Positions 41,479 to 50,248 of a stretch of 64,000 nucleotides of DNA are shown piece by piece. A program made the position numbers and the translations under genes. Within the stretch, counting starts at the first letter, position 1, and each line of letters opens with the position of its first letter. Under the pieces are notes generated by a model, which had not been told where the DNA came from, did no database searches, and saw only the letters and a program-made list of their open reading frames with translations. The stretch is from Paraeggerthella hominis (lineage in GTDB: Bacteria > Actinomycetota > Coriobacteriia > Coriobacteriales > Eggerthellaceae): NCBI RefSeq assembly GCF_021044775.1, contig NZ_JAJNOQ010000001.1:310001-374000 (forward strand), written 5' to 3'.

Positions 41479-41955
41479 ATGGCTTCAAGCACCGGGATGT
41501 ACTTCGCGTACCGCACCCCGCACGGACCCATCACCATACGCACGAGCGACCGCGGCGTCACGCACGTGGCGTTCGGCGACGTGGCCCTGCCCGGCGTTCG
41601 TCATCCCAGCCAGCTTGCCACCCGCACGGCCAACGAGCTTTTGGAGTACTTCGCCGGAAAGCGCACCTTCTTCGACATCCCGATCGACGCCGAGGGAAGC
41701 GCGTTTCAGCGCGCCGTATGGTCCGAGCTTGCCCGCATCCCCTACGGAGCATCGCGCACGACGGCCGAAGTGGCCGCGCTCATGGGGAAGCCGGGCTCCT
41801 ACCGATCGGTCGGGACGGCGGTCAAGAAGAACCCGCTTGCCATCTTGGTTCCCGACCACCGCGTGGTGGGAAGCGACGGCCGCCCGGTCGGCGCCGATGC
41901 ATCCGCGCGTCTCAAGAGGGCGCTGCTCGACATGGAACGGAAACGCCTGACGTGA
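41479..41955 (+). CDS. Alkyltransferase-like protein (MGMT fold, catalytic Cys replaced by Asp)
   Basis: The 158-residue protein has the MGMT C-terminal DNA-binding domain: FQRAVWSELARIPYGASRTT, the arginine-finger region SYRSVGTAV, and VPDHRVVGSDG (124-134). The universal PCHR active site reads PDHR (Asp126), so methyl transfer is not expected. Alkyltransferase-like proteins with Trp or Ala here bind O6-alkylguanine and recruit repair; Asp is unusual. The start follows AAGG. A TATAAT box is at 41445. Its stop overlaps the next gene's GTG by 3 nt. Confidence 0.85.
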   Translation: MASSTGMYFAYRTPHGPITIRTSDRGVTHVAFGDVALPGVRHPSQLATRTANELLEYFAGKRTFFDIPIDAEGSAFQRAVWSELARIPYGASRTTAEVAALMGKPGSYRSVGTAVKKNPLAILVPDHRVVGSDGRPVGADASARLKRALLDMERKRLT

Positions 41956-43988
41956 GCACGTACGCTTCGAACATCATCTTCGCGGCCACCGCATTCCCGC
42001 TGGCCGCCTTCCTGATCACGCTGCCTTACCTTATCTACCAGTACCGACGATTCGGCTCGATTCCCTGGCTGAGGACCCTTGTCGTGTACTCGTTCGTTTT
42101 CTACTTGATGTGCGCGTACGTTCTTGTACTGCTCCCGCTGCCGGCCGACCGCTCCGCCGTGGTCCCCTACGCCGCCGCGCCCCAACTGGCTCCCTTCAAC
42201 TTCCTGCGGCAGTTCTTGGCGCATACCGCGTTCTCGCCCGCCGACCCGGCCTCGTGGATCGCCGCGATACGCAGCCCTTACATCTACGAGGCGCTGTTCA
42301 ACGTGTTGCTGCTGGTGCCCCTTGGCATGTACCTGCGCTACTATTTCCGCCGCACGTGGTGGCAGACCTTGCTCATCGGCTTCGCCGTGACGCTGTCGTT
42401 CGAGCTTTCGCAGCTCACGGGCCTTTGGGGTTTGTACGAGCACCCGTACCGACTGTTCGACGTGGACGACCTGATCACGAACACGCTGGGCGCTATGACG
42501 GGGTTTTGGCTGGTCGCCCCGCTCATGCGCGCGTTGCCCGATATCCGTCTTGTCAACGAGGAGGCGCGCCAAGCCGGGTTGCACGCCGGAGCCCTGCGGC
42601 GCGCGCTTTCGTTTGCGATGGACTTCGCGCTGGCGCTCGCATCGACCTCGGCTTGCATGTTCGCGCTGCGCAGCACGGGCGTCCTTGCCGCCGTCGCCGC
42701 GCCCGGCGCAGACGACGGCGTTGCGGCGGCCATCCTGACGTGCGCCTGCCTGGTGGTGTTCGGCGCGATCCCCGTGTTCGCCCACGGCCAGACGCCAGCT
42801 CAAAAGCTCTTGCGGCTGCGCGTTGTGCGTCCCGACGCCTCCCCTGCCCGCTGGTATCAGTACGCAGCGCGCTACGGCCTGCTGTTCCTGTTCGCAGCGC
42901 TCCCGCTGTTCGCGTTGCTGCTGGTCATCGGTGCGGGCGCGTCGCAAGGCGGAGAGGCTGGAGCGGTCGGCAGATTCGTTGCCGCACAGCGCGGGTACTT
43001 CACGGGCGCCTGGGCCGCGCTCATGCTGGCATGGGCGATCTCGCTTGTCATGAGGGCAAGGCACGCCGTGCGCGCAGGCACCCCCTTCGTCATGCTCAAC
43101 GGATTGATGAGCAACACGCGCGTCATGACCGAGCAGGGCGTTGAGATCGAGCGCGAGCGGCGGCGCGCGCTGAACGTGGCCGACGTGGCGCGGCTCGAGC
43201 AGATGATAGCCGAAGACGGCACGCCCCTTTCCGCGCTCATGGAGCAAGCGGGGATCGCCGTGGCGGAAGCGGTGCGCGATTGGGCGCCCGATCCGGTTCC
43301 CGTTGCGGTCTTGGCGGGATCGGGCAACAACGGCGGCGACGGATGGGTTGCGGCGCAAGCGCTTGCGGAAGCCGGGTACCCCGTGACGTTGATAGCGCCC
43401 GACCTGGCAGAGCGTCTGCATGCCGAACCTGCGCGAACGGTTGCCATGAGCGTGTTCTCGCAGGCTGCCAAGCAGGGCCTTCCCCTTAACGTGCTCATCG
43501 CGCCCGATGCCGACATCCTGACCGATGCGATCGAGCGGGCGGACGTCGTCGTGGACGCGCTTCTGGGAACCGGGTTCGCGGGAGCCGAAGTGCGCGAGCC
43601 GTACGCGACGTGGATCAAGGCGGCCAACCGCAAGCGCTTCGAGGGACCGCGCGAACGGGGTCGCGGACGGCATCGCAAGCGCGTCTACGAGCAGGGCGAC
43701 CACGCCCGGCTGCCCTACAGCCTTCCCACGAAGGCCAAAGGAGCGCCCTTCGCCGTGTCGATCGACGCCCCAAGCGGCCTATCGGCCCAAACGGGAGCCG
43801 CGGCCGCCCCCTGCTTCGCCGCCGACATGACCGTGACCATGTTGGCTTACAAGCCAGGACTCATCGCGCCCGGAGCCCGGCGATGGACCGGTATCGTCGC
43901 CCTTGCGAAGCTTGTGGACACGCGTCCTTACCTGGAGAAGCTTCGGCTCTTTGATGCAGAGCCGAAACCTGCGCCCCCTACTCTTTAG
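41952..43988 (+). CDS. VanZ-RDD-NAD(P)HX epimerase fusion membrane protein
   Basis: The 678-residue protein joins three domains. Residues 1-200 are VanZ-like membrane helices with SFELSQL and LFDVDDLITNTLG. Residues 213-385 are an RDD domain with TPAQKLLRLRVV. Residues 405-665 are a YjeF_N/NnrE domain with GSGNNGGDG (456-464), DALLGTG (535-541) and SIDAPSGL (603-610). A basic insertion at about 560-597 (RGRGRHRKRVYEQ) interrupts the NnrE core. NnrE epimerises hydrated NAD(P)H; no NnrD dehydratase domain follows. A GTG start overlaps the upstream stop. I know no standard protein with this architecture. Confidence 0.85.
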   Translation: MSTYASNIIFAATAFPLAAFLITLPYLIYQYRRFGSIPWLRTLVVYSFVFYLMCAYVLVLLPLPADRSAVVPYAAAPQLAPFNFLRQFLAHTAFSPADPASWIAAIRSPYIYEALFNVLLLVPLGMYLRYYFRRTWWQTLLIGFAVTLSFELSQLTGLWGLYEHPYRLFDVDDLITNTLGAMTGFWLVAPLMRALPDIRLVNEEARQAGLHAGALRRALSFAMDFALALASTSACMFALRSTGVLAAVAAPGADDGVAAAILTCACLVVFGAIPVFAHGQTPAQKLLRLRVVRPDASPARWYQYAARYGLLFLFAALPLFALLLVIGAGASQGGEAGAVGRFVAAQRGYFTGAWAALMLAWAISLVMRARHAVRAGTPFVMLNGLMSNTRVMTEQGVEIERERRRALNVADVARLEQMIAEDGTPLSALMEQAGIAVAEAVRDWAPDPVPVAVLAGSGNNGGDGWVAAQALAEAGYPVTLIAPDLAERLHAEPARTVAMSVFSQAAKQGLPLNVLIAPDADILTDAIERADVVVDALLGTGFAGAEVREPYATWIKAANRKRFEGPRERGRGRHRKRVYEQGDHARLPYSLPTKAKGAPFAVSIDAPSGLSAQTGAAAAPCFAADMTVTMLAYKPGLIAPGARRWTGIVALAKLVDTRPYLEKLRLFDAEPKPAPPTL

Positions 43989-44433
43989 CTTTCAGGAAGT
44001 AGAAACCGGCCAGCGATCCGTCCTCGAAGAAGCTGATGCGGAACTCGGCGGAGCCGTTCTCGTAGGACGCCTGCTCGATAACGGTTGCATACGAGCGACC
44101 CTTGCTTTCGCCATGCAAAAACGTCTTGTCGCCGTACTCGACGAACGCGCCGTACTCGTCTTGCGCCGCGCTCAGGTTCTGGGAGAGCTGCTCGGCCGTC
44201 ACGCCCGCGTCCTGATAGCGCGCGGCAAGCGCCTCGTAGTCGCGCGCATTGAACTCGTCGACCACTTCATGGGCCCAGACGGTCACGCCCTCCTCGGTCG
44301 CCCATGACGGCAGGCCCTTCTCGACCTGCGCGTCAGGCTGCGAACATGCCGTAAGCAGCACGCACGCAAGCAGCGCCGCTGCAAGCGTCAACGCGACGGC
44401 AAGCCGTCCCCGCCCCTGCCTCGATGCACTCAT
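43978..44433 (-). CDS. DUF3887-like lipoprotein
   Basis: The 151-residue protein has a signal peptide and lipobox LTAC (Cys30), then an NTF2-like fold resembling DUF3887 (VVDEFNARDYEALAARY, SFFEDGSLAGFYFLK). It is anchored outside the membrane; function is unknown. It converges on the VanZ-RDD-NnrE gene and overlaps it by 11 nt. Confidence 0.8.
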   Translation of the reverse strand: MSASRQGRGRLAVALTLAAALLACVLLTACSQPDAQVEKGLPSWATEEGVTVWAHEVVDEFNARDYEALAARYQDAGVTAEQLSQNLSAAQDEYGAFVEYGDKTFLHGESKGRSYATVIEQASYENGSAEFRISFFEDGSLAGFYFLKAKE

Positions 44434-44515
44434 ACCAGCCACGTCCTTCCCTGCTCGATTCGCATGTAGCGTTCGACCATTATACCGAAAGCCCTCCCAA
44501 AGCCCGGCGCGCATG

Positions 44516-44554
44516 AAAAAGCCCCTCTTCAACCGGGGGAATCGAAGAGGGGCT
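44516..44554 (-). terminator. Strong intrinsic terminator (minus strand)
   Basis: AGCCCCTCTTC and GAAGAGGGGCT form an 11-bp stem with a U-rich tail on the minus strand. It ends transcripts coming from gpsA or from the predicted small RNA. Confidence 0.88.
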
Positions 44555-44600
44555 GCGCAATGCGCACCAAGGAGAAGGGGAAGGTGCGCATGTCCTGCGA
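44516..44600 (-). ncRNA. Predicted small RNA or 3'-UTR-derived RNA with CU-rich loop
   Basis: On the minus strand a 9-bp hairpin, ATGCGCACC/GGTGCGCAT (44560-44568 and 44583-44591), displays the 14-nt loop TTCCCCTTCTCCTT. It lies 5 nt before the strong terminator hairpin. The loop is complementary to AAGGAG ribosome sites. This hairpin-plus-terminator form resembles Gram-positive C-rich-loop regulatory RNAs. I see no convincing promoter, so processing from a gpsA transcript is possible; the 5' end is unknown. Confidence 0.45.
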
Positions 44601-44603
44601 CCC

Positions 44604-44803
44604 GTCGCGAAGTTGAGAGAGATGAGGTTCACGCGAGTGACGAAGCGGCGGGTCTCGAATCGGTTGTCAAAGCCTTGCGCGAAGGCGCACAGCAAAGACT
44701 ACCTTCGATGCCAGAAGGGCGCAACGAACTTGGACGTTCGGTGAACCCTTGGTCATCGCTTCGTTAATCAACTGTAGTTTTGATCATGCGACCGAAACTA
44801 CAG
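44604..44803. other. Non-coding spacer downstream of gpsA with small hairpin
   Basis: I see no gene here. CTGTAGTTT (44772-44780) and AAACTACAG (44795-44803) form a perfect 9-bp hairpin immediately beyond the gpsA stop. It lacks a U tract, so it may stabilise the mRNA end while readthrough continues to 44554. Confidence 0.45.
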
Positions 44804-44807
44804 CGCG

Positions 44808-45809
44808 CTACAACCCGTAGAATTCCGTGGTCAAAGGCCGGTTCGTAAGCGTATGGGCCACGTCGTGGGGGTCGGCCCCTTCCCACACGATGCTGCGCAC
44901 CACGTCGGTGATGGGCAGCTCCACCCGGTACGCGTCGCCGAGCGTCTTGAGGGTCTTGCACGCCAGAGCGCCCTCGGCCACCATGTGCGTCTGCGCGGTG
45001 AAGTCGTCGAGCGTGGACCCTTCGGCCAGCAGCTTACCGAAACGGCGGTTGCGCGAATGCTCGGACGTGCACGTGGCGATCAGGTCGCCCGTGCCCGCCA
45101 GCCCCATGCACGTGATGGCCTGCCCGCCGCAGCGCACGGTCAAGCGGCTCATCTCCGCCAGGCCGCGCGTCATGAGCATGGCGGCGGTGTTGTCGCCGTA
45201 ACCCAGCCCGTAGGACACGCCCACCGCGATGGCGATGACGTTCTTGAACGCAGCGCACAGCTCCACGCCGCACACGTCGTCGCTCACGTACGTGCGGAAA
45301 CTCTCCGCCGCGAACAGCTCCTGGAAAAACGAGGCGGTATGCTCGTCGGAGCTGGCGATGACCGTGCCGGAGGGAATGCCCTTGATAACCTCTTCGGCAT
45401 GGTTCGGACCCGAAAGAACGGCCAGGCGACCGGCGTTTCCCATCTCGGCTTCGAACACCTCGACGGGAAGCAGGCCGCTTCCCTCCTCCACGCCTTTCGA
45501 GCAGATGATAACGGGGAAGTCGGCATCGACCACGTCGGCGAGCGCACGCGCCACGCCGCGCATGAGGTTCGACGGCGTTACGATGACCGCGGCTTTCGCG
45601 CGCAGCAGCGCGTCTTGGTACGACACAGTGGCCACGATGTTCTCGGACAACTCCACGTCGCTCAAGTAGCGAGGATTGCGGTGCTCGGCGTTGATCGCCT
45701 GCACCACTTCGGGCTTTCTTGCCCACAAGCCCACGTTGTGGCCGTTTTCGGCAAGAACCTGCGCCAGCGCCGTCCCCCACGACCCCGCCCCGATAACCGC
45801 GATTTTCAC
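44808..45809 (-). CDS. gpsA: Glycerol-3-phosphate dehydrogenase [NAD(P)+]
   Basis: The 333-residue enzyme reduces dihydroxyacetone phosphate to sn-glycerol-3-phosphate for phospholipids. The Rossmann motif is GAGSWGTAL (7-15), with SGPNHAEEV, the catalytic lysine region FKNVIAIAVGV and GLAGTGDLIATC. A GTG start with GGGAG upstream is used. It follows plsY, which consumes its product. Confidence 0.96.
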   Translation of the reverse strand: MKIAVIGAGSWGTALAQVLAENGHNVGLWARKPEVVQAINAEHRNPRYLSDVELSENIVATVSYQDALLRAKAAVIVTPSNLMRGVARALADVVDADFPVIICSKGVEEGSGLLPVEVFEAEMGNAGRLAVLSGPNHAEEVIKGIPSGTVIASSDEHTASFFQELFAAESFRTYVSDDVCGVELCAAFKNVIAIAVGVSYGLGYGDNTAAMLMTRGLAEMSRLTVRCGGQAITCMGLAGTGDLIATCTSEHSRNRRFGKLLAEGSTLDDFTAQTHMVAEGALACKTLKTLGDAYRVELPITDVVRSIVWEGADPHDVAHTLTNRPLTTEFYGL

Positions 45810-45895
45810 GTAGGACTCCCTTCGAGCTTTCCTGTCGTTCGTAAAGCCAGCAAGAGGCGTCGGCATGTTCCGCTGCTCGACGGAACAGCGGAGCC

Positions 45896-46555
45896 TTACG
45901 CCTTCTTCTTGTCGCCGATGCGGCTTTCCGTCCCCGCGCGCAGACGCACGATGTTCTCGCGATGCGCCCACACCACGGTCAATCCGGCTATCGTGCACAA
46001 AGCGACCGCGGCCCAATCGCCCCAGAAGTAGTACAGGGAGAAGAACGGGCAGGCCACCGCCGCCGCGATCGAGCCGACCGACACGTACTTCGTGGCAACC
46101 ACCAGCACGATGAAGATGGCAAGCTCGAGCCATGCGCCCACCCAGCCGAACACGACGAACAGGCAGCCCACGGCCACCGCGATGCCCTTGCCGCCCTTGA
46201 ACTTGAGCCAGGGGCTGAAGATATGCCCCCACACGCAACCCAGGAACGCCACGGTCAGCATGGTGTCGTACGACACGAGCGAACCAGGCTCCAAGCCGCC
46301 GCCCGGCAGCAGGTACCACGAGAACGCCCAGGCCAGCACACCCGACAAAAGGCCCTTGCCGAAATCCAGCACGAACACCGAATAGCCGCCCACCTTGCCC
46401 ATCGTGCGGATGGCGTTCGTGGTCCCGATGTTGCCGCTGCCGTGCTCGCGGATGTCGGTATGGTAGAACACCTTCGAGATGATCAGCCCGAAGGGAATGG
46501 AACCCAGAAGAAACGCCGCAACGAACAGCGCTCCTGCAACCAGCAAATCCTGCAT
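45896..46555 (-). CDS. plsY: Glycerol-3-phosphate acyltransferase PlsY
   Basis: The 219-residue membrane enzyme transfers acyl from acyl-phosphate to glycerol-3-phosphate. It has about five helices and the three cytosolic motifs: SGNIGTTNAIR, the WGHIFSPWLKFKGGKG phosphate loop, and WAHRENIVRL near the C-terminus. It uses PlsX product and GpsA product, and lies between der and gpsA. Confidence 0.96.
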   Translation of the reverse strand: MQDLLVAGALFVAAFLLGSIPFGLIISKVFYHTDIREHGSGNIGTTNAIRTMGKVGGYSVFVLDFGKGLLSGVLAWAFSWYLLPGGGLEPGSLVSYDTMLTVAFLGCVWGHIFSPWLKFKGGKGIAVAVGCLFVVFGWVGAWLELAIFIVLVVATKYVSVGSIAAAVACPFFSLYYFWGDWAAVALCTIAGLTVVWAHRENIVRLRAGTESRIGDKKKA

Positions 46556-46562
46556 CGTATGC

Positions 46563-47876
46563 TTAATCCTTCTTCTTGAATTTGAAACCGACCGGCGTGC
46601 CCGTCAGGTCGAAGCTTTCGCGCAAGCGGTTCTCGAGGAACCGCTCGTAGTTGTCGTTCACGAGGTCCGGACGGTTCGCGAAGAACGTGAAGCGCGGCGG
46701 GCAGGTAGACGTCTGCGTCACGTACTTCATGCGCAGCACCGCCTTGCCGTTGCTCACCGTATGGCCCGTTTCGCGAATGCCCGTAAGCCAGGTGTTGAGC
46801 TTGTTCGTGGGGATGGTCTGGCTGTAGTTCTCGAACGCGGAATCGATGGCGTCCCAGATGCGGTCGACCTTCTTGCCCGTAAGCGCGGAAATGGCGATGA
46901 CGGGAGCGTAGCCCACGAATCCCAGGCGGTCGGCTATGCGCTCGCGGATCTCGGCCTTGGCCTCGGGGCCCTCGACGAGGTCCCACTTGTTCAGGACGAT
47001 GATCATGGCGCAACCGCGATCCGCCGCGAATCCGGCGACGCGCTGGTCCTGGTCAGTCAAGCCCAGCGTGGAGTCGATGACCAGAAGCGCCACCTGGGCG
47101 CGATCGATAGCGCGCATGGCGCGCACGAACCCGTAGTACTCCACGTCCTCGTCGATCTGGCTCTTGCGGCGCAAGCCCGCCGTGTCCACGATGGTGTAGT
47201 GCTTGCCCTCGTGCTCGACCAGCGTGTCGATGGCGTCGCGCGTGGTTCCCGCCACGTCGGAGACGATGGATCGGTCCCCCTTGGTCATCCGGTTCGTCAG
47301 CGAGCTCTTGCCCGCGTTGGGGCGCCCGATGATGGCCACGTTGATGCCCGGATCATCCTCGACGTCCGGCACCTCGACCTTGCGCAGCTCTTCCACGATG
47401 GCGTCCAGCAAATCGCCGGTACCGTGGCCGTGCGTGGCCGAAACGGGCCACGGGTCTCCCACTCCCAGCTGGTAGAACTCCCACAGCTCGTCTTCGCTGC
47501 CGGGCGTGTCCATCTTGTTCACGGCCAGAAACACCGGCTTGGAGGTTCTGCGCAGAACGCGAGCCACCTCTTCGTCGTCGGCGTTGATGCCGGTCTTGCC
47601 GTCGACCAAGAACACGATGACGTCGGCTTCGTTCGCGCCGGCGAAGGCCTGGGAGCGAATGGACCCCTGGAAGGCGTCGTCGTCGCCCATCTCGATGCCG
47701 CCGGTGTCGATCAGCTTGAAGTCGCACCCGTTCCAGTCGGCTTCGTGATAGGATCGGTCGCGCGTGACGCCGCGCATTTCATGTACGATGGCCTCGTTGG
47801 CCTGGGCTATGCGGTTGACGAAGGTGGACTTGCCGACGTTCGGCCGTCCCACCACCGCCACGATTGGCAAAGGCAT
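46563..47876 (-). CDS. der: Ribosome-associated GTPase Der (EngA)
   Basis: The 437-residue protein has two GTPase domains in tandem (GRPNVGKST near residue 10 and GRPNAGKSS near 185; both with NKWD/NKMD) and a C-terminal KH-like domain. It is needed for 50S maturation. It lies 7 nt upstream of plsY and 24 nt downstream of the DUF512 gene. Confidence 0.97.
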   Translation of the reverse strand: MPLPIVAVVGRPNVGKSTFVNRIAQANEAIVHEMRGVTRDRSYHEADWNGCDFKLIDTGGIEMGDDDAFQGSIRSQAFAGANEADVIVFLVDGKTGINADDEEVARVLRRTSKPVFLAVNKMDTPGSEDELWEFYQLGVGDPWPVSATHGHGTGDLLDAIVEELRKVEVPDVEDDPGINVAIIGRPNAGKSSLTNRMTKGDRSIVSDVAGTTRDAIDTLVEHEGKHYTIVDTAGLRRKSQIDEDVEYYGFVRAMRAIDRAQVALLVIDSTLGLTDQDQRVAGFAADRGCAMIIVLNKWDLVEGPEAKAEIRERIADRLGFVGYAPVIAISALTGKKVDRIWDAIDSAFENYSQTIPTNKLNTWLTGIRETGHTVSNGKAVLRMKYVTQTSTCPPRFTFFANRPDLVNDNYERFLENRLRESFDLTGTPVGFKFKKKD

Positions 47877-47900
47877 GGTGCAACCTTTCAGATTGATTCG

Positions 47901-49361
47901 TTAGCTTGAAGTCGGCGCGTTCTGCCCGACAAGGTCGATGATCTCGGAAAGAAAACCCGACGCGTTACAGGATACCACGGCAAGCGGCGCACCCGCGCGC
48001 TTTCCCATATCCTCCAAAGTCATGTCATCGAGGGTCACCCCGTCGTCGTTGAACACGACGCTTGGAACCACGAACAGATCGCCGTCGTCGCACGCCCGGA
48101 TCGCAGAAGCGATGTCGCACCCGCACAGCAGGCCCGTGACGTCCACGTTGCCCCCGAAGAAGTCGTTCTTCACGAACAGGGGCTCGAACCAGGGCGCGAC
48201 GGCGCTGCGCGCAGCCAGCGGCCCGAGGAACTGGCGGGTTGCGAAACCGGCGACGTAGCGCACGCGCAGGCCGGCCTGCCCGAGCGCGTCCGCAGCACGA
48301 GCCACCGTCCCGTCGCGCTCGGCCTGCTCCCAGTCGTCCACGAACGACCGGATGATGCCCACGCCGTCCTCGAACATGCCGAAATCGCCGTAGTGCTGCG
48401 ACGGAGGAAGGTTCTGCAGCAGCTCGGAGCCGTACGCGTTGTGGTAGAACTCGTCGGCGGCGAACGCCCACATGGTTCCGCGTTCGGCGAGCGCACGCGC
48501 CTGGAACGGCACGACCAGGTCCATGACCGCGCGCGACGACACCGGGTCGTTGAAGCTGCGGTCGAAGCACGTCTGATGCTTGGTGAACCCGAGCGGCACG
48601 ATGCAGACGTCCAGGATGCCCGGGCGCTCGTACGCCCAGGAAAGCGTGTCCTTCAGCACGGCCCCGTCGTTCTGATCGGGCACGAGCACGATCTGCGCAT
48701 GGAACTCGATGCCGGCCGCGAGCAGGCGCTCGAGCACGTCGATGCCATGCTGCGCATGCTTGCCGATCATACGGCGGCGCACCTGAGGATCGGCCACGTG
48801 CAAGGACAGGCGCAGCGGCGAGATATGCTGCTCCACGATGCGCGCCTCGTCTTCGGGCGAAAGGTTCGTGAAGGTGACGAACGTGCCCGCCAGGAAGCTC
48901 AGGCGGAAGTCGTCGTCGCGCAGCGTGAGCGACGAGCGCATGTCGTCGGGAAGCTGGCGCATGAAGCAGAACGTGCAGGCGTTGCGGCATTGCTTGACGC
49001 CGTCGAACACCACGCCGTCGAACTCGAAGCCCCAGTCCTCCCCCGGTTCGCGTTCGAGCTCCACCTCGCCCGCCTCGCCGTCGAGGTCGACGTAGCCCAG
49101 CTCGATGACGTCGTCGGACGTGAGCCAGCGCCAGTCGATCACGTCGCGCACAGGAGCGCCGTTCACAGAGGTCACGTAGCAGCCCGGCTCGAACCCCGCG
49201 TCGTCGGCCGGGCTTTCGGGCGCGACGGCCGCCACCAGGGCGCGCGGAGGATCGCCCTTCCGGCGACACCCGTGCGACGCCGCAGCGCTGAACCCGCGCG
49301 CAGCGGACGAAGCGGAGCTTTCCGCCTCGCGCGCGATGTCCTTCGATGGGTACGTGCTCAC
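47901..49361 (-). CDS. DUF512 radical SAM protein with PDZ-like domain
   Basis: The 486-residue protein has an N-terminal PDZ-like domain (about 40-100), a CX3CX2C cluster (Cys125, Cys129, Cys132) for a 4Fe-4S radical SAM centre, and a C-terminal DUF512 region. The family is widespread in Clostridia and Actinomycetota beside der, and its reaction is unknown. A GTG start with AAGGCGG upstream was chosen; an Ala/Ser-rich leader of about 35 residues is of uncertain reality. Confidence 0.88.
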   Translation of the reverse strand: MSTYPSKDIAREAESSASSAARGFSAAASHGCRRKGDPPRALVAAVAPESPADDAGFEPGCYVTSVNGAPVRDVIDWRWLTSDDVIELGYVDLDGEAGEVELEREPGEDWGFEFDGVVFDGVKQCRNACTFCFMRQLPDDMRSSLTLRDDDFRLSFLAGTFVTFTNLSPEDEARIVEQHISPLRLSLHVADPQVRRRMIGKHAQHGIDVLERLLAAGIEFHAQIVLVPDQNDGAVLKDTLSWAYERPGILDVCIVPLGFTKHQTCFDRSFNDPVSSRAVMDLVVPFQARALAERGTMWAFAADEFYHNAYGSELLQNLPPSQHYGDFGMFEDGVGIIRSFVDDWEQAERDGTVARAADALGQAGLRVRYVAGFATRQFLGPLAARSAVAPWFEPLFVKNDFFGGNVDVTGLLCGCDIASAIRACDDGDLFVVPSVVFNDDGVTLDDMTLEDMGKRAGAPLAVVSCNASGFLSEIIDLVGQNAPTSS

Positions 49362-49411
49362 CTGCCGCCTTCCGTTCGCTTTCTTCGAGCAAGAGTATAC
49401 GCGATGCCCGC

Positions 49412-50248
49412 CTACCAAGCCTCCAGGCGCTCGACGACGGCGGCTATCTGAGCCTCGGGCGTGCTCGCCCCCGCGGTGACGCCCACGCTCTCGCAGCCCT
49501 CGAACCAGGCGGGATCCAGCTCGTCGGGCGCTTCCACGTGATGCGTGCGCGGGCACGCGGCCGCGCAGATCTCGGCCAGGCGCGTCGTGTTCGACGAGTT
49601 GCGCCCGCCGATCACCACGATGGCGTCCACCTCGTCCGCAAGCGCTGCGGCTGCTTCCTGCCGCTGACGCGTGGCGAAGCAGATAGTGTTCTTGACCTGC
49701 GGTTCGATGCCGCGCGCAACAAGCGCGTCCACCACGGCGTCAAGCGACTCGCGCGTCTGCGTGGTCTGCACGACGATGCCGACGGGAGCCGGAAGGCCAT
49801 CCGGCAGATCGGCGGGCTCGGTGACCACGGCCACCTGGCCGCCCGCCTCGCGCGCACAGGCAACCAGCCCTTCCACCTCGGGATGCCCCGCCTCGCCCAC
49901 CACCACCACGCGCCCGCACTGCCGCGCGAGCTCCGCAGCCGCCTTTTGAGCGCGCGCCACATGCGGGCACGTAGCGTCGATGATGGGCAGCCCGCGCTCC
50001 TCCACGCTGCGGCGCACGCCCGGCGTCACGCCGTGGCTGCGGATGATGACCGACCCGTGATCCACCGCGTCAGCGCTCTCGACCGCGCGTATGCCGCGAT
50101 CGGCCAGTTCGCCCACCACCTGCGGATTGTGGATGAGCGGCCCGAGCGTAGAGGCGCCCTCGGTGCGCTCGGCCGCCTCGAGCGCCATGTCGAGCGCCCG
50201 CTGCACGCCGTAGCAGGCGCCCGCGTGCTTGGCCTTCACCACCCTCAT
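49412..50248 (-). CDS. ispH: 4-hydroxy-3-methylbut-2-enyl diphosphate reductase
   Basis: The 278-residue 4Fe-4S enzyme forms IPP and DMAPP in the MEP pathway. The three cluster cysteines are Cys12 (HAGACYGV), Cys94 (DATCPHV) and Cys190 (KNTICFAT). Start choice: this ATG is 7 nt after AAGGAG and overlaps the upstream stop by 4 nt; the ATG two codons earlier is too close to the ribosome site. Confidence 0.96.
   Translation of the reverse strand: MRVVKAKHAGACYGVQRALDMALEAAERTEGASTLGPLIHNPQVVGELADRGIRAVESADAVDHGSVIIRSHGVTPGVRRSVEERGLPIIDATCPHVARAQKAAAELARQCGRVVVVGEAGHPEVEGLVACAREAGGQVAVVTEPADLPDGLPAPVGIVVQTTQTRESLDAVVDALVARGIEPQVKNTICFATRQRQEAAAALADEVDAIVVIGGRNSSNTTRLAEICAAACPRTHHVEAPDELDPAWFEGCESVGVTAGASTPEAQIAAVVERLEAW

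Noticed and set aside
44516..44803. SRP RNA, tmRNA or RNase P RNA
   Set aside because: None of the conserved signatures (for example the SRP GGAA tetraloop helix or the tmRNA tRNA-like ends) could be found.
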